Origin: Anaerolineaceae bacterium
GTDB taxonomy: Bacteria; Chloroflexota; Anaerolineae; Aggregatilineales; Phototrophicaceae
DNA: 64,000 nt
Assembly: GCA_020634135.1 (NCBI GenBank)
Contig: JACKCG010000002.1
Span: 496,001 to 560,000, forward strand
Direction: 5' to 3'
A program made the position numbers and the translations under genes. A model generated the notes under the pieces. That model was not told where the DNA came from and searched no databases. It worked only from the letters and a program-made list of their open reading frames with translations. Shown here one piece after another: positions 8,971-17,522 of the stretch; positions within the stretch are counted from its first letter, which is position 1; the number at the start of each line of letters is the position of its first letter.

Positions 8971-9093
8971 GGTGCATGACTCCTGAATGTGGGTGATGGG
9001 TATGACAACTGACCCGACAGCTTCGTGCCGATCAGTGCTTGTGATAATTAACGGGTAAGGATAACCACGAATCCGATGATTCGTAAAGGGGAA

Positions 9094-10251
9094 TCAGAAT
9101 GTGGTCGGTGGCATCGTCAATGGCAGCCGAACGGTAAACGTTGTACCCTTGCCAATTTCACTCTGGCATTCGATAGTGCCGTCGTGTGCTTCCACACAAT
9201 CCTTGGTTATTGCCAGTCCCAGCCCGGCGCCTTTCTTTTCGCTGGAATTTTTGGCCCGGTAGAAAGCGTCGAAGAGGTGAGGGAGCGCCTCGGTCGGAAT
9301 ACCGATTCCCTGGTCACGTATTTGTAACACGATCTGATTGGCCTCGCAGTAGAGCATTTGGTGAATCGTGCTGCCCTTGGGGGAATACTTGATGGCATTA
9401 GAAAGCAGATTAGAAATGACCGGTTGCAGGAGGATGGGGTCACACTGGACCAGCGGGGGAACATCTTTGGTATGAAAGACCATTCTGTGGTGTCTGCCTT
9501 CCAGCAGTTGGGTTTGTCTGTAATTCTTCCGGCACATTGCCACGATGTCCACCAGAATAGGGTTGTACTGCAATTTCCCAGCCCAGTTTTTGCTCAGTGC
9601 CAGCATGTTTTCCAGGGCTTGGGTCAACTCCAGAATCTCATTCTGGATGGACTGGATGCGTTCACGCTGCTTTTCTGCCGGAATCCGGTCCATATAGCGT
9701 TCCAGCATTTCGATAGAAAGCTGAATGCGGGTTAATGGGGTACGAAACTCATGAGAGACAAAAGATAGCAACCGCTGCTTAAAATCAACCTGTTCCTGTT
9801 TTTTCTCCAGTTCCAGGCGCAGATTTTCCGTTCGCTGCATTTCGTCTTCCAACTGCTTGCGCTGCGTAATATCGGTCACAAACGCCAGTACCAGCACCCC
9901 TCCAGCGTCACGGATATAACTCAGGCTGACTTCAACAGGAATCAATTTTCCGTCGCGGTGCTGTCCCACCAATTCCATACCGGCGCCCATCGAGCGGGAA
10001 TACGGCGATTCAACGTAGCCCCTGCGCTGGCGAATATGGGTACTGCGGATATTTTCTGGCAGCAGGATTTCAATCTCTTTCCCGATCAATTCCTGACGAT
10101 CATAACCAAACATCTGCTCTACGCGGCGATTAATCAGCAAAATTGCGCCGGTTTCATTCGTAATCAGAATGCCTTCCGATGCGGTTTCCAGAATAGTGCG
10201 GAAATGATACTCATCCAGCGGATAATAAAGGTCATTGTTGTCAGAAGTCAT
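9094..10251 (-). CDS. PAS-domain sensor histidine kinase
   Basis: A 385-residue soluble histidine kinase with no membrane segment. A PAS/PAC domain occupies about 15-130 (ASEGILITNETGAILLINRR, and VLVLAFVTDITQRKQLE at the PAC end), then a coiled-coil linker (DEMQRTENLRLELEKKQEQ) and the phosphoacceptor His167 in SHEFRTPLTRIQLS. The ATPase domain has the N-box SNLLSNAIKYSP, RDQGIGIP and GAGLGLAI. It should sense a cytoplasmic cue through PAS and phosphorylate a response regulator, but no regulator gene is adjacent, so it is an orphan kinase. A 12-bp inverted repeat lies 91-156 bases upstream. Confidence 0.93.
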   Translation of the reverse strand: MTSDNNDLYYPLDEYHFRTILETASEGILITNETGAILLINRRVEQMFGYDRQELIGKEIEILLPENIRSTHIRQRRGYVESPYSRSMGAGMELVGQHRDGKLIPVEVSLSYIRDAGGVLVLAFVTDITQRKQLEDEMQRTENLRLELEKKQEQVDFKQRLLSFVSHEFRTPLTRIQLSIEMLERYMDRIPAEKQRERIQSIQNEILELTQALENMLALSKNWAGKLQYNPILVDIVAMCRKNYRQTQLLEGRHHRMVFHTKDVPPLVQCDPILLQPVISNLLSNAIKYSPKGSTIHQMLYCEANQIVLQIRDQGIGIPTEALPHLFDAFYRAKNSSEKKGAGLGLAITKDCVEAHDGTIECQSEIGKGTTFTVRLPLTMPPTTF

Positions 10252-10341
10252 GATATCCGTACCATATAGTATCGTGTAGATGAATCAAAATAAGAGGCGT
10301 CTCACAAGAGCATTGTACAATAGGTTTTGCTAATGTCGTAA

Positions 10342-10407
10342 ATAACATTTACCTAACCTGTCTTGCACGTATCTTCCCATAAACAGGCGGAAACTGGTAA
10401 ATGTTAT
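10342..10407. repeat. 66-bp element with perfect 12-bp inverted ends
   Basis: ATAACATTTACC (10342-10353) is exactly complementary to GGTAAATGTTAT (10396-10407), enclosing 42 bases with no reading frame. It lies in the gap between the histidine kinase (start 10251) and the MazG-like gene. It could be paired operator half-sites for looping, or a miniature element end pair; sequence alone does not decide. Confidence 0.45.
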
Positions 10408-10449
10408 CGGAGATGCGATCTCTGTCAGTGTGGGTAGATAGAGACGCGC

Positions 10450-10746
10450 TTATTCCCAGCTACGGTTGTGGTTGGCGCGGAGTTTGTCCATTACTGCCTG
10501 GCTGAGGTCAATGTCGTTCAGGCTGGCGATCTGCAAGAGGTAGAGCAGCACGTCGGCCAGTTCCCCGGCTAGCTGCTCCGGGTCGGCCTGCTCGCCCCAC
10601 TGGTAGAGTTCCAGCACCTCGCTGGCCTCAATCACCAGCGAAACCGCCAGATTCTTCGGGGTTTGCGGGTGCGGTGAGTCCGGTCTGTACCAGCCTTTGC
10701 CCGCGACAAAGGCGTGCATGGCGTCTTCAAGCGTTTTGATGTCCAT
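10450..10746 (-). CDS. MazG-like nucleotide pyrophosphohydrolase
   Basis: A 98-residue all-alpha NTP pyrophosphohydrolase of the MazG/RS21-C6 type. Such enzymes hydrolyse (d)NTPs, often damaged ones, to NMP and pyrophosphate. The metal-binding pattern is present as VIEASEVLELYQW (E-x-x-E) followed by ELADVLLYLLQIA (E-x-x-D), and the SPHPQTPKNLAVSL lead-in is typical of the short stand-alone members. The size fits a single-domain form rather than the double-domain MazG. It lies on the minus strand downstream of the glycosyltransferase genes. Confidence 0.85.
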   Translation of the reverse strand: MDIKTLEDAMHAFVAGKGWYRPDSPHPQTPKNLAVSLVIEASEVLELYQWGEQADPEQLAGELADVLLYLLQIASLNDIDLSQAVMDKLRANHNRSWE

Positions 10747-10822
10747 AGGGGTAGTTGTCGTTAGGTTCTGTTCTCAGTTTTTAGTCTCAGGTGTCAGCCA
10801 TCAAGCCCTCAGACCTCAGCAC

Positions 10823-12289
10823 TTAGTATGCATTCCGGTCGCGGCGCAGCACCGTCTGAATGATCGTGCGGAGGATGATCTTCAAATCCAACCACAGCGA
10901 CCAGTTTTCAACATACCACAGATCGTAAGATGTGCGCTGCGAGATGGATGTGTCGCCGCGCAAGCCGTTCACCTGCGCCCATCCGGTCATCCCGGCTTTC
11001 TCGCGGTGGCGTTCCATGTAACGCGGGATGCGCTCACGGAACTTGAGGACATACACCGGGCGCTCCGGGCGCGGCCCCACCAGACTCATTTCGCCCACCA
11101 GGACGTTAATCAACTGCGGGATTTCATCCCAGTTGGTGCGGCGCATCACGCCGCCCAGGCGGGTTACACGCGGGTCGTTCTCGACCGTCCAACCAGGACC
11201 GTGCGCTTCAGCATCCTGGCGCATCGTGCGGAATTTAATCATCTCAAACGGGCGGCCATCCAGCCCCATGCGGAGCTGGGTGTAAAATGCCGGGCCTTTG
11301 GATTCCAGACGGATGATAATCGCCGTCAACAATAAGAAGGGGGAGAGGAAAATCAAACCGAAAAACGATCCGAAAATATCCAGGCTGCGTTTAAGACTCA
11401 GCCGCCAGCCGCGCAGGGCGATGTCGCGCACTGTAATCAGTGGCGTGCCGCCCAGGTCATCCACGTTCAGATCACCTGCCATGTACGAGAACATATCCGG
11501 GTAAATTTTGATGTCCACCCGTCCGCGCTGGCAGAGCGTAATGAGGTCAACCATTTCAGCGCGTTGGGCATCGGGCAGCGCGATGATGACCTGCTCGACA
11601 TTGTGCGTGTCAATGAGTACCGGCAGGTCTTCATACGTGCCGATAATAGGATACCCCATCACATTACCACGTGTCTTGATCTTGCTGCTGACGACCACCC
11701 CGACGATGTTATAACCGAGTTCGGGACGCCCTTTGATTTTGCCGGTGATCTCGCGGGCGATCTTACCGGTGCCCACCAGTAAAAGGTTATCCTGCTCGAG
11801 GCCGCGCCGTCGCAGCCGCAGCCGCAGCCCCTGGTAGAGTTCGCGCCCGGTTCCCACCAGTACCGTGCTGAATACCCATACATAAAAGAACATACTGCGG
11901 GGGTAGTCTACGTGTAGATCCGTCCCTTTGAACAGCAGTTCTTGCAGCCCCCAGGCCATCAGTGATGCGACGGTAATCGTGCCAACAATTTTGCGGATGT
12001 GATCCAGCCGGGTAATCGCACGGGGCAGGTGGTACAGCCGGGTGAAATACAACAGGGCAATCACCAGGGCGATGTGCAGCGCCATTGTCGGCAGATAGCG
12101 TTCAAAGATGGGGAGCTTATCGGGAATGGAGAAAAAAGGCAGCACTAACCGGCCCGCGTATCCCGCCAGGAACGCAATCACCAGCATCACCAGGTCAAGC
12201 GCAATCAAACCAAGATGCAGCATCTGCCGCAGCCGGTTGGGGTTTGGCGATGACGGAATCGCTAAAACGGGCGTCGGATCTCCGGCCAT
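10823..12289 (-). CDS. Polyprenyl-phosphate sugar phosphotransferase (WbaP/WcaJ type)
   Basis: A membrane enzyme of about 488 residues that transfers a sugar-1-phosphate to undecaprenyl phosphate, the first step of a polysaccharide repeat unit. It has four hydrophobic segments at the N-terminus (LIALDLVMLVIAFLAGYAG onward), a central CoA-binding-like Rossmann region (LLVGTGKIAREITGK), a fifth hydrophobic segment (FGSFFGLIFLSPFLLL) and the conserved bacterial sugar transferase domain with KFRTMRQDA, TNWDEIPQLINVL and GEMSLVGPRPERP. The frame continues upstream to 12511 inside the glycosyltransferase gene; the ATG at 12287-12289 overlaps that gene by 28 bases and implies translational coupling. 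Its own ribosome binding site is poor (GGAG only two bases away), so the start could be later. Confidence 0.9.
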   Translation of the reverse strand: MAGDPTPVLAIPSSPNPNRLRQMLHLGLIALDLVMLVIAFLAGYAGRLVLPFFSIPDKLPIFERYLPTMALHIALVIALLYFTRLYHLPRAITRLDHIRKIVGTITVASLMAWGLQELLFKGTDLHVDYPRSMFFYVWVFSTVLVGTGRELYQGLRLRLRRRGLEQDNLLLVGTGKIAREITGKIKGRPELGYNIVGVVVSSKIKTRGNVMGYPIIGTYEDLPVLIDTHNVEQVIIALPDAQRAEMVDLITLCQRGRVDIKIYPDMFSYMAGDLNVDDLGGTPLITVRDIALRGWRLSLKRSLDIFGSFFGLIFLSPFLLLTAIIIRLESKGPAFYTQLRMGLDGRPFEMIKFRTMRQDAEAHGPGWTVENDPRVTRLGGVMRRTNWDEIPQLINVLVGEMSLVGPRPERPVYVLKFRERIPRYMERHREKAGMTGWAQVNGLRGDTSISQRTSYDLWYVENWSLWLDLKIILRTIIQTVLRRDRNAY

Positions 12290-13158
12290 ATCTCCGGCCC
12301 ACCCTTCACCAGCAGCCCGGTCATCACCAGGGTATGCAGCCAGAGAGGCGTTGTTTTCCGGTAATGCTTGCGGTAGAAGATCAGCATCGCCCGCTGGAAC
12401 TCGAACAGCGCCTTCTTGCTCTGGCGACTGGCCGCCCGCTTGACGTGCTTCACGACGACTTGTGGGTGGTAATACACTGTCCACCCTGCCGCCTTTATCC
12501 GGTAAGCCCAATCTAAATCCTCTCCATACATGAAAAAAGTTTCATCCAATAAGCCGGCATCGGCAATCGCTTCGCGCCGTACCTGCATATACGCCCCGAC
12601 AACCGAGTCGACCTCAATTTCCTGGTCGGGGTCAGCAAAAGTCATATTATAGCGCCCAAATCGGGGATGCGTAGGAAATAATTTTGACAGACCGGAGAAC
12701 CGGTAGAGTGATACGACGGGTGTCGGGAAACTACGGCGGCAAGCAAGATCAAGGTTGCCATCCGGTAGGACCAGTTTGGGGCCAGCGATTCCGATTTCAG
12801 GGCGCGAGTCCATGAACCGCACCATATCAGCCAGTGCGGTAGTTGGCACTTCGGTATCCGGGTTGAGCAGCAGGGCATAACGCGGTGCGTCGGCATCTAC
12901 ATCTCCCACCCCGCGAAAACCCAGCGCGCGCAATCCCAGGTTGTTGCCGTAGGGGTAGCCGCCGTTGGTTTCACTGGCGATTAACTCGACAGCCGGGAAA
13001 TTCTGGCGCACCATGTCCGCGCTGCCGTCACTGGAAGCGTTATCTACCACGACAACATGATAGGTGAAATCGCCCTCGCTCGCCATCACGGTTTGCAGGC
13101 AGCGCTGCAAATAATCGCGGGTGTTCCAGTTGACGATAATGATGCCGAGATCGTGCAT
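12262..13158 (-). CDS. Family 2 glycosyltransferase
   Basis: A 298-residue GT-A fold, GT2-family glycosyltransferase of the rhamnosyltransferase-like type. It opens with DLGIIIVNWNTRDYLQRCL, then VVVDNASSDGSADMV (nucleotide-binding Asp), LLLNPDTEVP (D-x-D equivalent), RRSFPTPVVS and FMYGEDLDWAYRIKAAGW (the ED catalytic base region). It should add a sugar to a lipid-linked glycan on the inner face of the membrane. The ATG at 13156-13158 has GGAGGG about 4 bases upstream; the frame remains open to 13197. It overlaps the sugar phosphotransferase gene, so both likely serve one cell-surface polysaccharide. Confidence 0.92.
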   Translation of the reverse strand: MHDLGIIIVNWNTRDYLQRCLQTVMASEGDFTYHVVVVDNASSDGSADMVRQNFPAVELIASETNGGYPYGNNLGLRALGFRGVGDVDADAPRYALLLNPDTEVPTTALADMVRFMDSRPEIGIAGPKLVLPDGNLDLACRRSFPTPVVSLYRFSGLSKLFPTHPRFGRYNMTFADPDQEIEVDSVVGAYMQVRREAIADAGLLDETFFMYGEDLDWAYRIKAAGWTVYYHPQVVVKHVKRAASRQSKKALFEFQRAMLIFYRKHYRKTTPLWLHTLVMTGLLVKGGPEIWPEIRRPF

Positions 13159-13265
13159 ATTCCCTCCGAACCGTGCGCCCATTTTACCACATCGCATTCA
13201 GAGTCAACAGGCGGCAGGCGACTCGCATCCGGCTACAGCGTCGGGGGAAACGTCAGGTAACCGTA

Positions 13266-14963
13266 CTAAGGTGTATTGAGTCCAGGGTAACAGAGCGGAG
13301 GTGCCCACCCGTGGAAATCCAATGGTGTCGGGCCAAAAGCCAGCATATGAGCATCAATCCTGAGGGAAGAAACCATTGCATCAATTGCTTCCATAGGCGG
13401 CTCAATTTGGTTTGGTGGGAGTTCATTGAGCAAAGCGACGATGTCTGTATAGTAGCTGTCAATGGCATCCCAATCAGGCCCGGATTCGCCAAAAATGAAG
13501 TGGTCAGGATTGTCCGATAAGCTCTCGACCTCAACGGGAAAATTGACGATGACATAATACTCGCCAATAATCCCCTGAAGCGTATAGTGAAGAGAATCAC
13601 GTCCGTATGGCTGAAACTGTTGCGAGAAGTGCGTCAGATAAGCAACGCCCTCAAGTTCTTCACCACTCACATAACGGGCGCGTACTGCAATATCTTGAAA
13701 AGCACCGGGATTTATCAAATACGGTAAGCAAAGCATCGATTCGGCTTGAAAATCAGGATGTTCTGTCAACATATCCTGCAAAGTCGCAATTGTGCTTTGT
13801 GGCGACGGATCAGCGTTAATCAGGTTTGCCGTTGGATAAATCGTCAGGTAAGGCTCATCACCCAGCAAAAACTGTATCGAATTCTCATGACGGAAAGGTC
13901 TGATTGTTGCGGATTCAATGAATGACGGGAGCGAAAAAGAGATACCCTGAAATGAAACCTGCTCACCTGCGACGGGATCCAAAGTTCCAACATGCAAGGT
14001 CAGCGCAATCTGACTCAAGTTCGTCATTGACGGTTGTATACTCTCGGGAGAAGCATTGTCAACGATTCTGCGCCTTTCTTCTACATAGCGTTGGTAGGTT
14101 TCGATTTCATCCTCATTGAGTGTGAATGGAACCGGATCACCCGTGTCTGGCAATACATCCACATTAACAGGCACAGTGAATGAGACATAATACAAACCGT
14201 CACCTGTAATGCCTTGAAAAGTATATAAGAGTGAATCGCGTTGAAGTGGCGAGAACATCTGGGAAAAACGAGTGAGATAGTGAATGCCACGAATGTTTGC
14301 ACCATCAACATAAGCGGCACGTCCCACAAAAACCTGGGCCGAACCCAAGCGGAGAACATACGGCAGGTTCGTCATTTTCTCCAGAGTTGGCCGTTCATCA
14401 AGCAGATTGCGCAGTTCCGCAATAATCCCCCCCACATAAGGCTCAACCTCGGCATAAGCTCCTAATGGATAAACACGTAAATCGAAGCCTTGTGTTTCAT
14501 CGACAGAGTAAACGTGCAGGTACTCAGGATGTGATACAGGTGCTGTTCCATCACCCGTATCAGGAGGAACAAGTTCGCTTGCAAATAAGGTTTCATCGTA
14601 GTTATCCGGTAGCGCAAACCGGATACCGCCAAATTCTAGCGAGATAAGCGGTGTGAGGACGTACTCATTATTGATGATTTCTACCGTCCAGCCCGTTTTA
14701 CCCTGGTAATTGACTTCCCACCAAAGCCTCGTTCCTTCACATACGGGACCTGACAGTATTGTGACAGTATATTCTGAAGGGATTAATCCGATTTGCCTGG
14801 AGCCTGGCGAAGGCTCGGCACGAAGACGATTCGATAAACCGGGTGTCACTTGAGCAAAATCGCCTGTCTGCAAACGGGTTGCTAATCCAGGGCAGTCATC
14901 ATTCTGCGCCATGCTGATATTCATGTTGAATAGAATAAATAAGATCAGGACAATGTGTTTCAT
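13266..14963 (-). CDS. Secreted protein with SH3-like N-terminal domain
   Basis: A 565-residue exported protein of unknown function. The ATG at 14961-14963 gives a clear signal peptide (MKHIVLILFILFNMNISMAQ). Residues 25-100 look like a bacterial SH3 domain (VTPGLSNRLRAEPSPGSRQI, WWEVNYQGKTGWTVE). The rest contains two copies of one domain of about 200 residues, each with GIRFALPD or GISFSLPS at its start, a YLTHFSQ or YLTRFSQ motif, DSLLYTFQGITG or DSLHYTLQGIIG, and FTVPVNVDVLPD or FPVEVESLSD near its end. The N-terminal extension up to 15026 is not convincing. A degraded SH3-like gene lies immediately upstream. Confidence 0.82.
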   Translation of the reverse strand: MKHIVLILFILFNMNISMAQNDDCPGLATRLQTGDFAQVTPGLSNRLRAEPSPGSRQIGLIPSEYTVTILSGPVCEGTRLWWEVNYQGKTGWTVEIINNEYVLTPLISLEFGGIRFALPDNYDETLFASELVPPDTGDGTAPVSHPEYLHVYSVDETQGFDLRVYPLGAYAEVEPYVGGIIAELRNLLDERPTLEKMTNLPYVLRLGSAQVFVGRAAYVDGANIRGIHYLTRFSQMFSPLQRDSLLYTFQGITGDGLYYVSFTVPVNVDVLPDTGDPVPFTLNEDEIETYQRYVEERRRIVDNASPESIQPSMTNLSQIALTLHVGTLDPVAGEQVSFQGISFSLPSFIESATIRPFRHENSIQFLLGDEPYLTIYPTANLINADPSPQSTIATLQDMLTEHPDFQAESMLCLPYLINPGAFQDIAVRARYVSGEELEGVAYLTHFSQQFQPYGRDSLHYTLQGIIGEYYVIVNFPVEVESLSDNPDHFIFGESGPDWDAIDSYYTDIVALLNELPPNQIEPPMEAIDAMVSSLRIDAHMLAFGPTPLDFHGWAPPLCYPGLNTP

Positions 14964-14967
14964 CGGA

Positions 14968-15268
14968 TTAACTCTCCACAGGTTCCAGCCAGTAACTCGA
15001 TACACGATCTTCGGCAGTCCAACCAATTAGCCCGGCATACGCCATCTGTTCCCAGCCAGATGATGAATACCAACAACCAGTGAGCTAACCTGAGGGGATC
15101 ATTGTTGCATCTCCGTTTGGCTTGATTGCCAGTGCTCACTGTAGCACCATTTTCGCGCCGCACCAGATACCAGACCTGCGGGAAATCCACAACAACATGG
15201 AAACGTGGGGTAATCGTCAGGTAGATCTCTGGGATGCTGCAATAATGATCGTAGGATTCCGCGCTGTC
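14968..15268 (-). pseudogene. Remnant of SH3-like secreted protein
   Basis: On the minus strand this gap still reads as protein in pieces. One frame gives ITPRFHVVVDFPQVWYLV then RRENGATVSTG. A second frame then gives LAIKPNGDATMIPSG, an in-frame TAG, LTGCWYSSSGWEQ and MAYAGLIGWTAEDRVSSYWL before the stop at 14968. The last part has the WTxxDRV signature of SH3-like cell-surface domains. At least one frameshift and one stop interrupt it, and the 5' end is missing where the divergent gene at 15290 begins. It would have preceded the secreted SH3 protein by 4 bases, so it is probably a decayed operon partner or a split copy of that gene's domain. Confidence 0.55.
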
Positions 15269-15289
15269 ACGATTAAAGGATGTTCACCA

Positions 15290-15976
15290 ATGCTTAAAAC
15301 GACTTCACTCGTCATGCTGTTAATGGCTGTTCTGCTGCTATCGCCCGTCGGCAGCCTGGCTCAGTCAGGGAGTGCGCCAGCGTTCAATATCACCCTAAAC
15401 AACATCCACCCGCCCACCCGGTGTACACCGTCCTATTGGGCTATCACCTATGACCGAACGACCTCATTTTCGGACATTGATGCGTCTACCCTGACGCGCT
15501 ATTTTGTGCAATACATTAACAATGATCTCAACTTGGTTCACTACTGGGAAAGTGGTTACAGCGAGTACGTGCAGGATTACTGGGTATCGGCGGGGACTGA
15601 GATAGGCGAAAGAGCGGTGGGTGCGTATACTGTCCCATTCTGGACCGATACCTATCAGGCCGAATCAATCGAGTATATTCTCAAGGGGGATGAGGTCATC
15701 TGGGTGCTACGGGCGACACTGACCTGCGAGCAGGGTGAAGTCGTCGCATATGATATTATCTCCGAAGCGAGTCAGGGTACCCGCGACGCACTCCCGGACA
15801 TTCCGCACAACCTCGTTGTGGCACTGGAGGACATCCCACTATACGGCAACCCCCAGACGCAAACGGACTATTGGGGGACAATCCAGGCCTGTCAGACTTT
15901 TTTCATCACCGATATCCGTATCCCGCGTGCCAGTATCCTGGTATGGGGGCGCGAGTCCATCACCGGGCACATATGA
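15290..15976 (+). CDS. Secreted protein, probably 5' part of the TolB-like gene
   Basis: From the ATG at 15290 (AAGGA ten bases upstream) this gives 228 residues: signal peptide MLKTTSLVMLLMAVLLLSP with cleavage near SLAQS, then a beta-rich region containing TLNNIHPPTRCTPSYW and TIQACQTFFITDIRIPRASI. The longer frame from 15122 is not supported. The stop TGA (15974-15976) overlaps the ATG of the next frame as ATGA. That could be ordinary translational coupling, but the second product has no signal peptide and begins in mid-domain, so I think this is one exported protein interrupted by a single-base shift close to 15965. Confidence 0.7.
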   Translation: MLKTTSLVMLLMAVLLLSPVGSLAQSGSAPAFNITLNNIHPPTRCTPSYWAITYDRTTSFSDIDASTLTRYFVQYINNDLNLVHYWESGYSEYVQDYWVSAGTEIGERAVGAYTVPFWTDTYQAESIEYILKGDEVIWVLRATLTCEQGEVVAYDIISEASQGTRDALPDIPHNLVVALEDIPLYGNPQTQTDYWGTIQACQTFFITDIRIPRASILVWGRESITGHI

Positions 15977-17097
15977 TGATGCTTTTTGACGGCAGCAGGC
16001 ATCTGCCGATTGTTGATGTTGCTGATAATTACGGTCAGCCGGACGGACAGCCCATTCTGGAGGAGTGCGGAGGAGAACCGGCGTTACCGTCTACTTCTGT
16101 TGGTAATGCGGAGACTAGCAGCCCGATACCCGCGCTGACCCCAGATACAGACGATCGTATCGCGTTCGATACCCAGCGCGATGGAAACACGGAGATTTAC
16201 GTGATGAATGCTGACGGCAGCGATCCGCAGAATCTGACACAGAATGCCGCCGTTGATTACTTTGGAAGTTGGTCACCAGATGGCAACCAGATCGCCTTCA
16301 CCACTGACCGCGATGGCAACGATGAGATTTACATCATGAATGGTGATGGGACGAATCCCCGGAATTTGACCCAGAATGAGGCAACCGACCACAGCCCGGT
16401 GTGGTCACCGGACGGTCACCACATTCTGTTTTCTTCGTACAGGGACAACGACTATGAAATCTACGTGATGGACAGCAACGGAGAAAATGTCCGCAACCTC
16501 ACACAGCACGAAGGTGAAGACGGGCGCTTTCGCTGGTCACCGGATGGGAGCCGCATCCTGTTCGTGTCATCCCGAACCGGCAATTGGGAGCTTTATGTGA
16601 TGAATGCCGATGGCAGCGACCTGCGCCAACTGACGCAGAATAGCGCCTCTGATGATTTTCCGGAATGGTCACCGGATGGCACGCAAATCGCGTTCACGTC
16701 CGCTCGTGAGGGTGATCTGGATATTTATGTGATGGATAGCAGTGGCGAAAATATCCGAAGGTTGGCTGGCAACAGCACGGCCAATGATGGGGGGCCGGAA
16801 TGGTCACCGGATGGCAGACAGATTGCCTTCTGGTCCGAACGGGATGGTAACTCGGAAATCTACGTGATGAATGCCGACGGCAGCGGGGATCCGCTTCGGC
16901 TGACGTATTACGATGATCGTGATCTCTATCCTGTGTGGTCGGCTAATAGCAGTCAGATTGCGTATGTTTCCATGCTGGGTCTTGGTTCGGAAATCTTCCT
17001 GATTAACGCAGATGGTACTGATTTGCGGCGGCTGACCAATAATGATACGGTCAATTCCGGTCCCGTCTGGGTGCCACATGCGACTGGTTCCCAGTAG
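15973..17097 (+). CDS. TolB-like PD40 beta-propeller (3' part of secreted protein)
   Basis: After a short lead (LPIVDVADNYGQPDGQPI) the protein consists of about seven TolB/PD40 repeats from residue 55 to the end. Each has the form IAFTTDRDGNDEIYIMNGDG, then an NLTQN-type turn and a SPDG corner, as in WSPDGNQ, WSPDGHH and WSPDGSR. This is a WD40-like propeller as in TolB, usually involved in protein contacts in the cell envelope. The start is uncertain: three consecutive ATGs at 15973, 15976 and 15979 overlap the stop of the preceding frame. Without the upstream signal peptide it would stay in the cytoplasm, which argues for a frameshifted single gene. Confidence 0.8.
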   Translation: MMMLFDGSRHLPIVDVADNYGQPDGQPILEECGGEPALPSTSVGNAETSSPIPALTPDTDDRIAFDTQRDGNTEIYVMNADGSDPQNLTQNAAVDYFGSWSPDGNQIAFTTDRDGNDEIYIMNGDGTNPRNLTQNEATDHSPVWSPDGHHILFSSYRDNDYEIYVMDSNGENVRNLTQHEGEDGRFRWSPDGSRILFVSSRTGNWELYVMNADGSDLRQLTQNSASDDFPEWSPDGTQIAFTSAREGDLDIYVMDSSGENIRRLAGNSTANDGGPEWSPDGRQIAFWSERDGNSEIYVMNADGSGDPLRLTYYDDRDLYPVWSANSSQIAYVSMLGLGSEIFLINADGTDLRRLTNNDTVNSGPVWVPHATGSQ

Positions 17098-17199
17098 AAC
17101 CCATTTCAATAGGTCCGCAAAAAACAAGTAAGCGGGTCGCCCGTGCAACGACGACCGATGCGCCTTAAATGGTATCCTGTATGTACTGCTGTGACGACT

Positions 17200-17220
17200 C
17201 CCCATGAATAAATTCAGGGG
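17200..17220. repeat. IS605-like end hairpin 1
   Basis: Nine paired bases (CCCC/GGGG and TGAAT/ATTCA) with one unpaired A on the 5' side and a two-base AA loop. Confidence 0.6.
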
Positions 17221-17456
17221 CTTCTACGGGCTTACACCGATACACTATCGTCCTAGTGTAGATGAATAGAGGTTTCTCAACTTGACGGTTCACATTTTAC
17301 GTGGCAGCCTACCCGCCACAACCACCTATCTGAAGTTTTTAAGTTGCCGCACCAGGCCAACGTTGAGTCTTTTCAACTTCTGCCGTTTAGTGTCTGGTCG
17401 TATTGAGTGGAGTATAGCACAAATGGTCTCGAAATGCCAGTCTTTACGCCTTATAT

Positions 17457-17477
17457 CCCCATGCCTAAAGGCAGGGG
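17457..17477. repeat. IS605-like end hairpin 2
   Basis: Same architecture as hairpin 1: CCCC/GGGG, an unpaired A, TGCCT/AGGCA and an AA loop. The inner five base pairs differ by compensating changes, so structure rather than sequence is kept. Confidence 0.6.
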
Positions 17478-17522
17478 CTTTACGGCGTTTTTTTCGGTAA
17501 ACCGGTTGCTCCTGGGTATGCC

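Larger units (their letters stand above)
17195..17490. mobile_element. IS200/IS605-like remnant or miniature element with two matching hairpins
   Basis: Two hairpins of the same design lie 257 bases apart in the same orientation. Hairpin 1 at 17200-17220 reads CCCC-A-TGAAT-AA-ATTCA-GGGG followed by CTTCTACGGGC. Hairpin 2 at 17457-17477 reads CCCC-A-TGCCT-AA-AGGCA-GGGG followed by CTTTACGGCG. Such imperfect subterminal hairpins with an unpaired base are what IS200/IS605 transposases recognise at both ends. No tnpA or tnpB reading frame lies between them, so this is an internally deleted copy or a non-autonomous (PATE-type) element. The gene-free stretch 17098-17520 holds nothing else I recognise. 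Confidence 0.55.

Noticed and set aside
9068..9085. Terminator after the histidine kinase
   Set aside because: ACGAATC/GATTCGT forms a 7-8 base stem, but no U-tract follows on either strand.
16170..17090. Tandem DNA repeats that could suggest a CRISPR or satellite array
   Set aside because: The periodicity of about 129 bases comes from PD40 protein repeats (SPDG corners), and repeats are coding and diverged.
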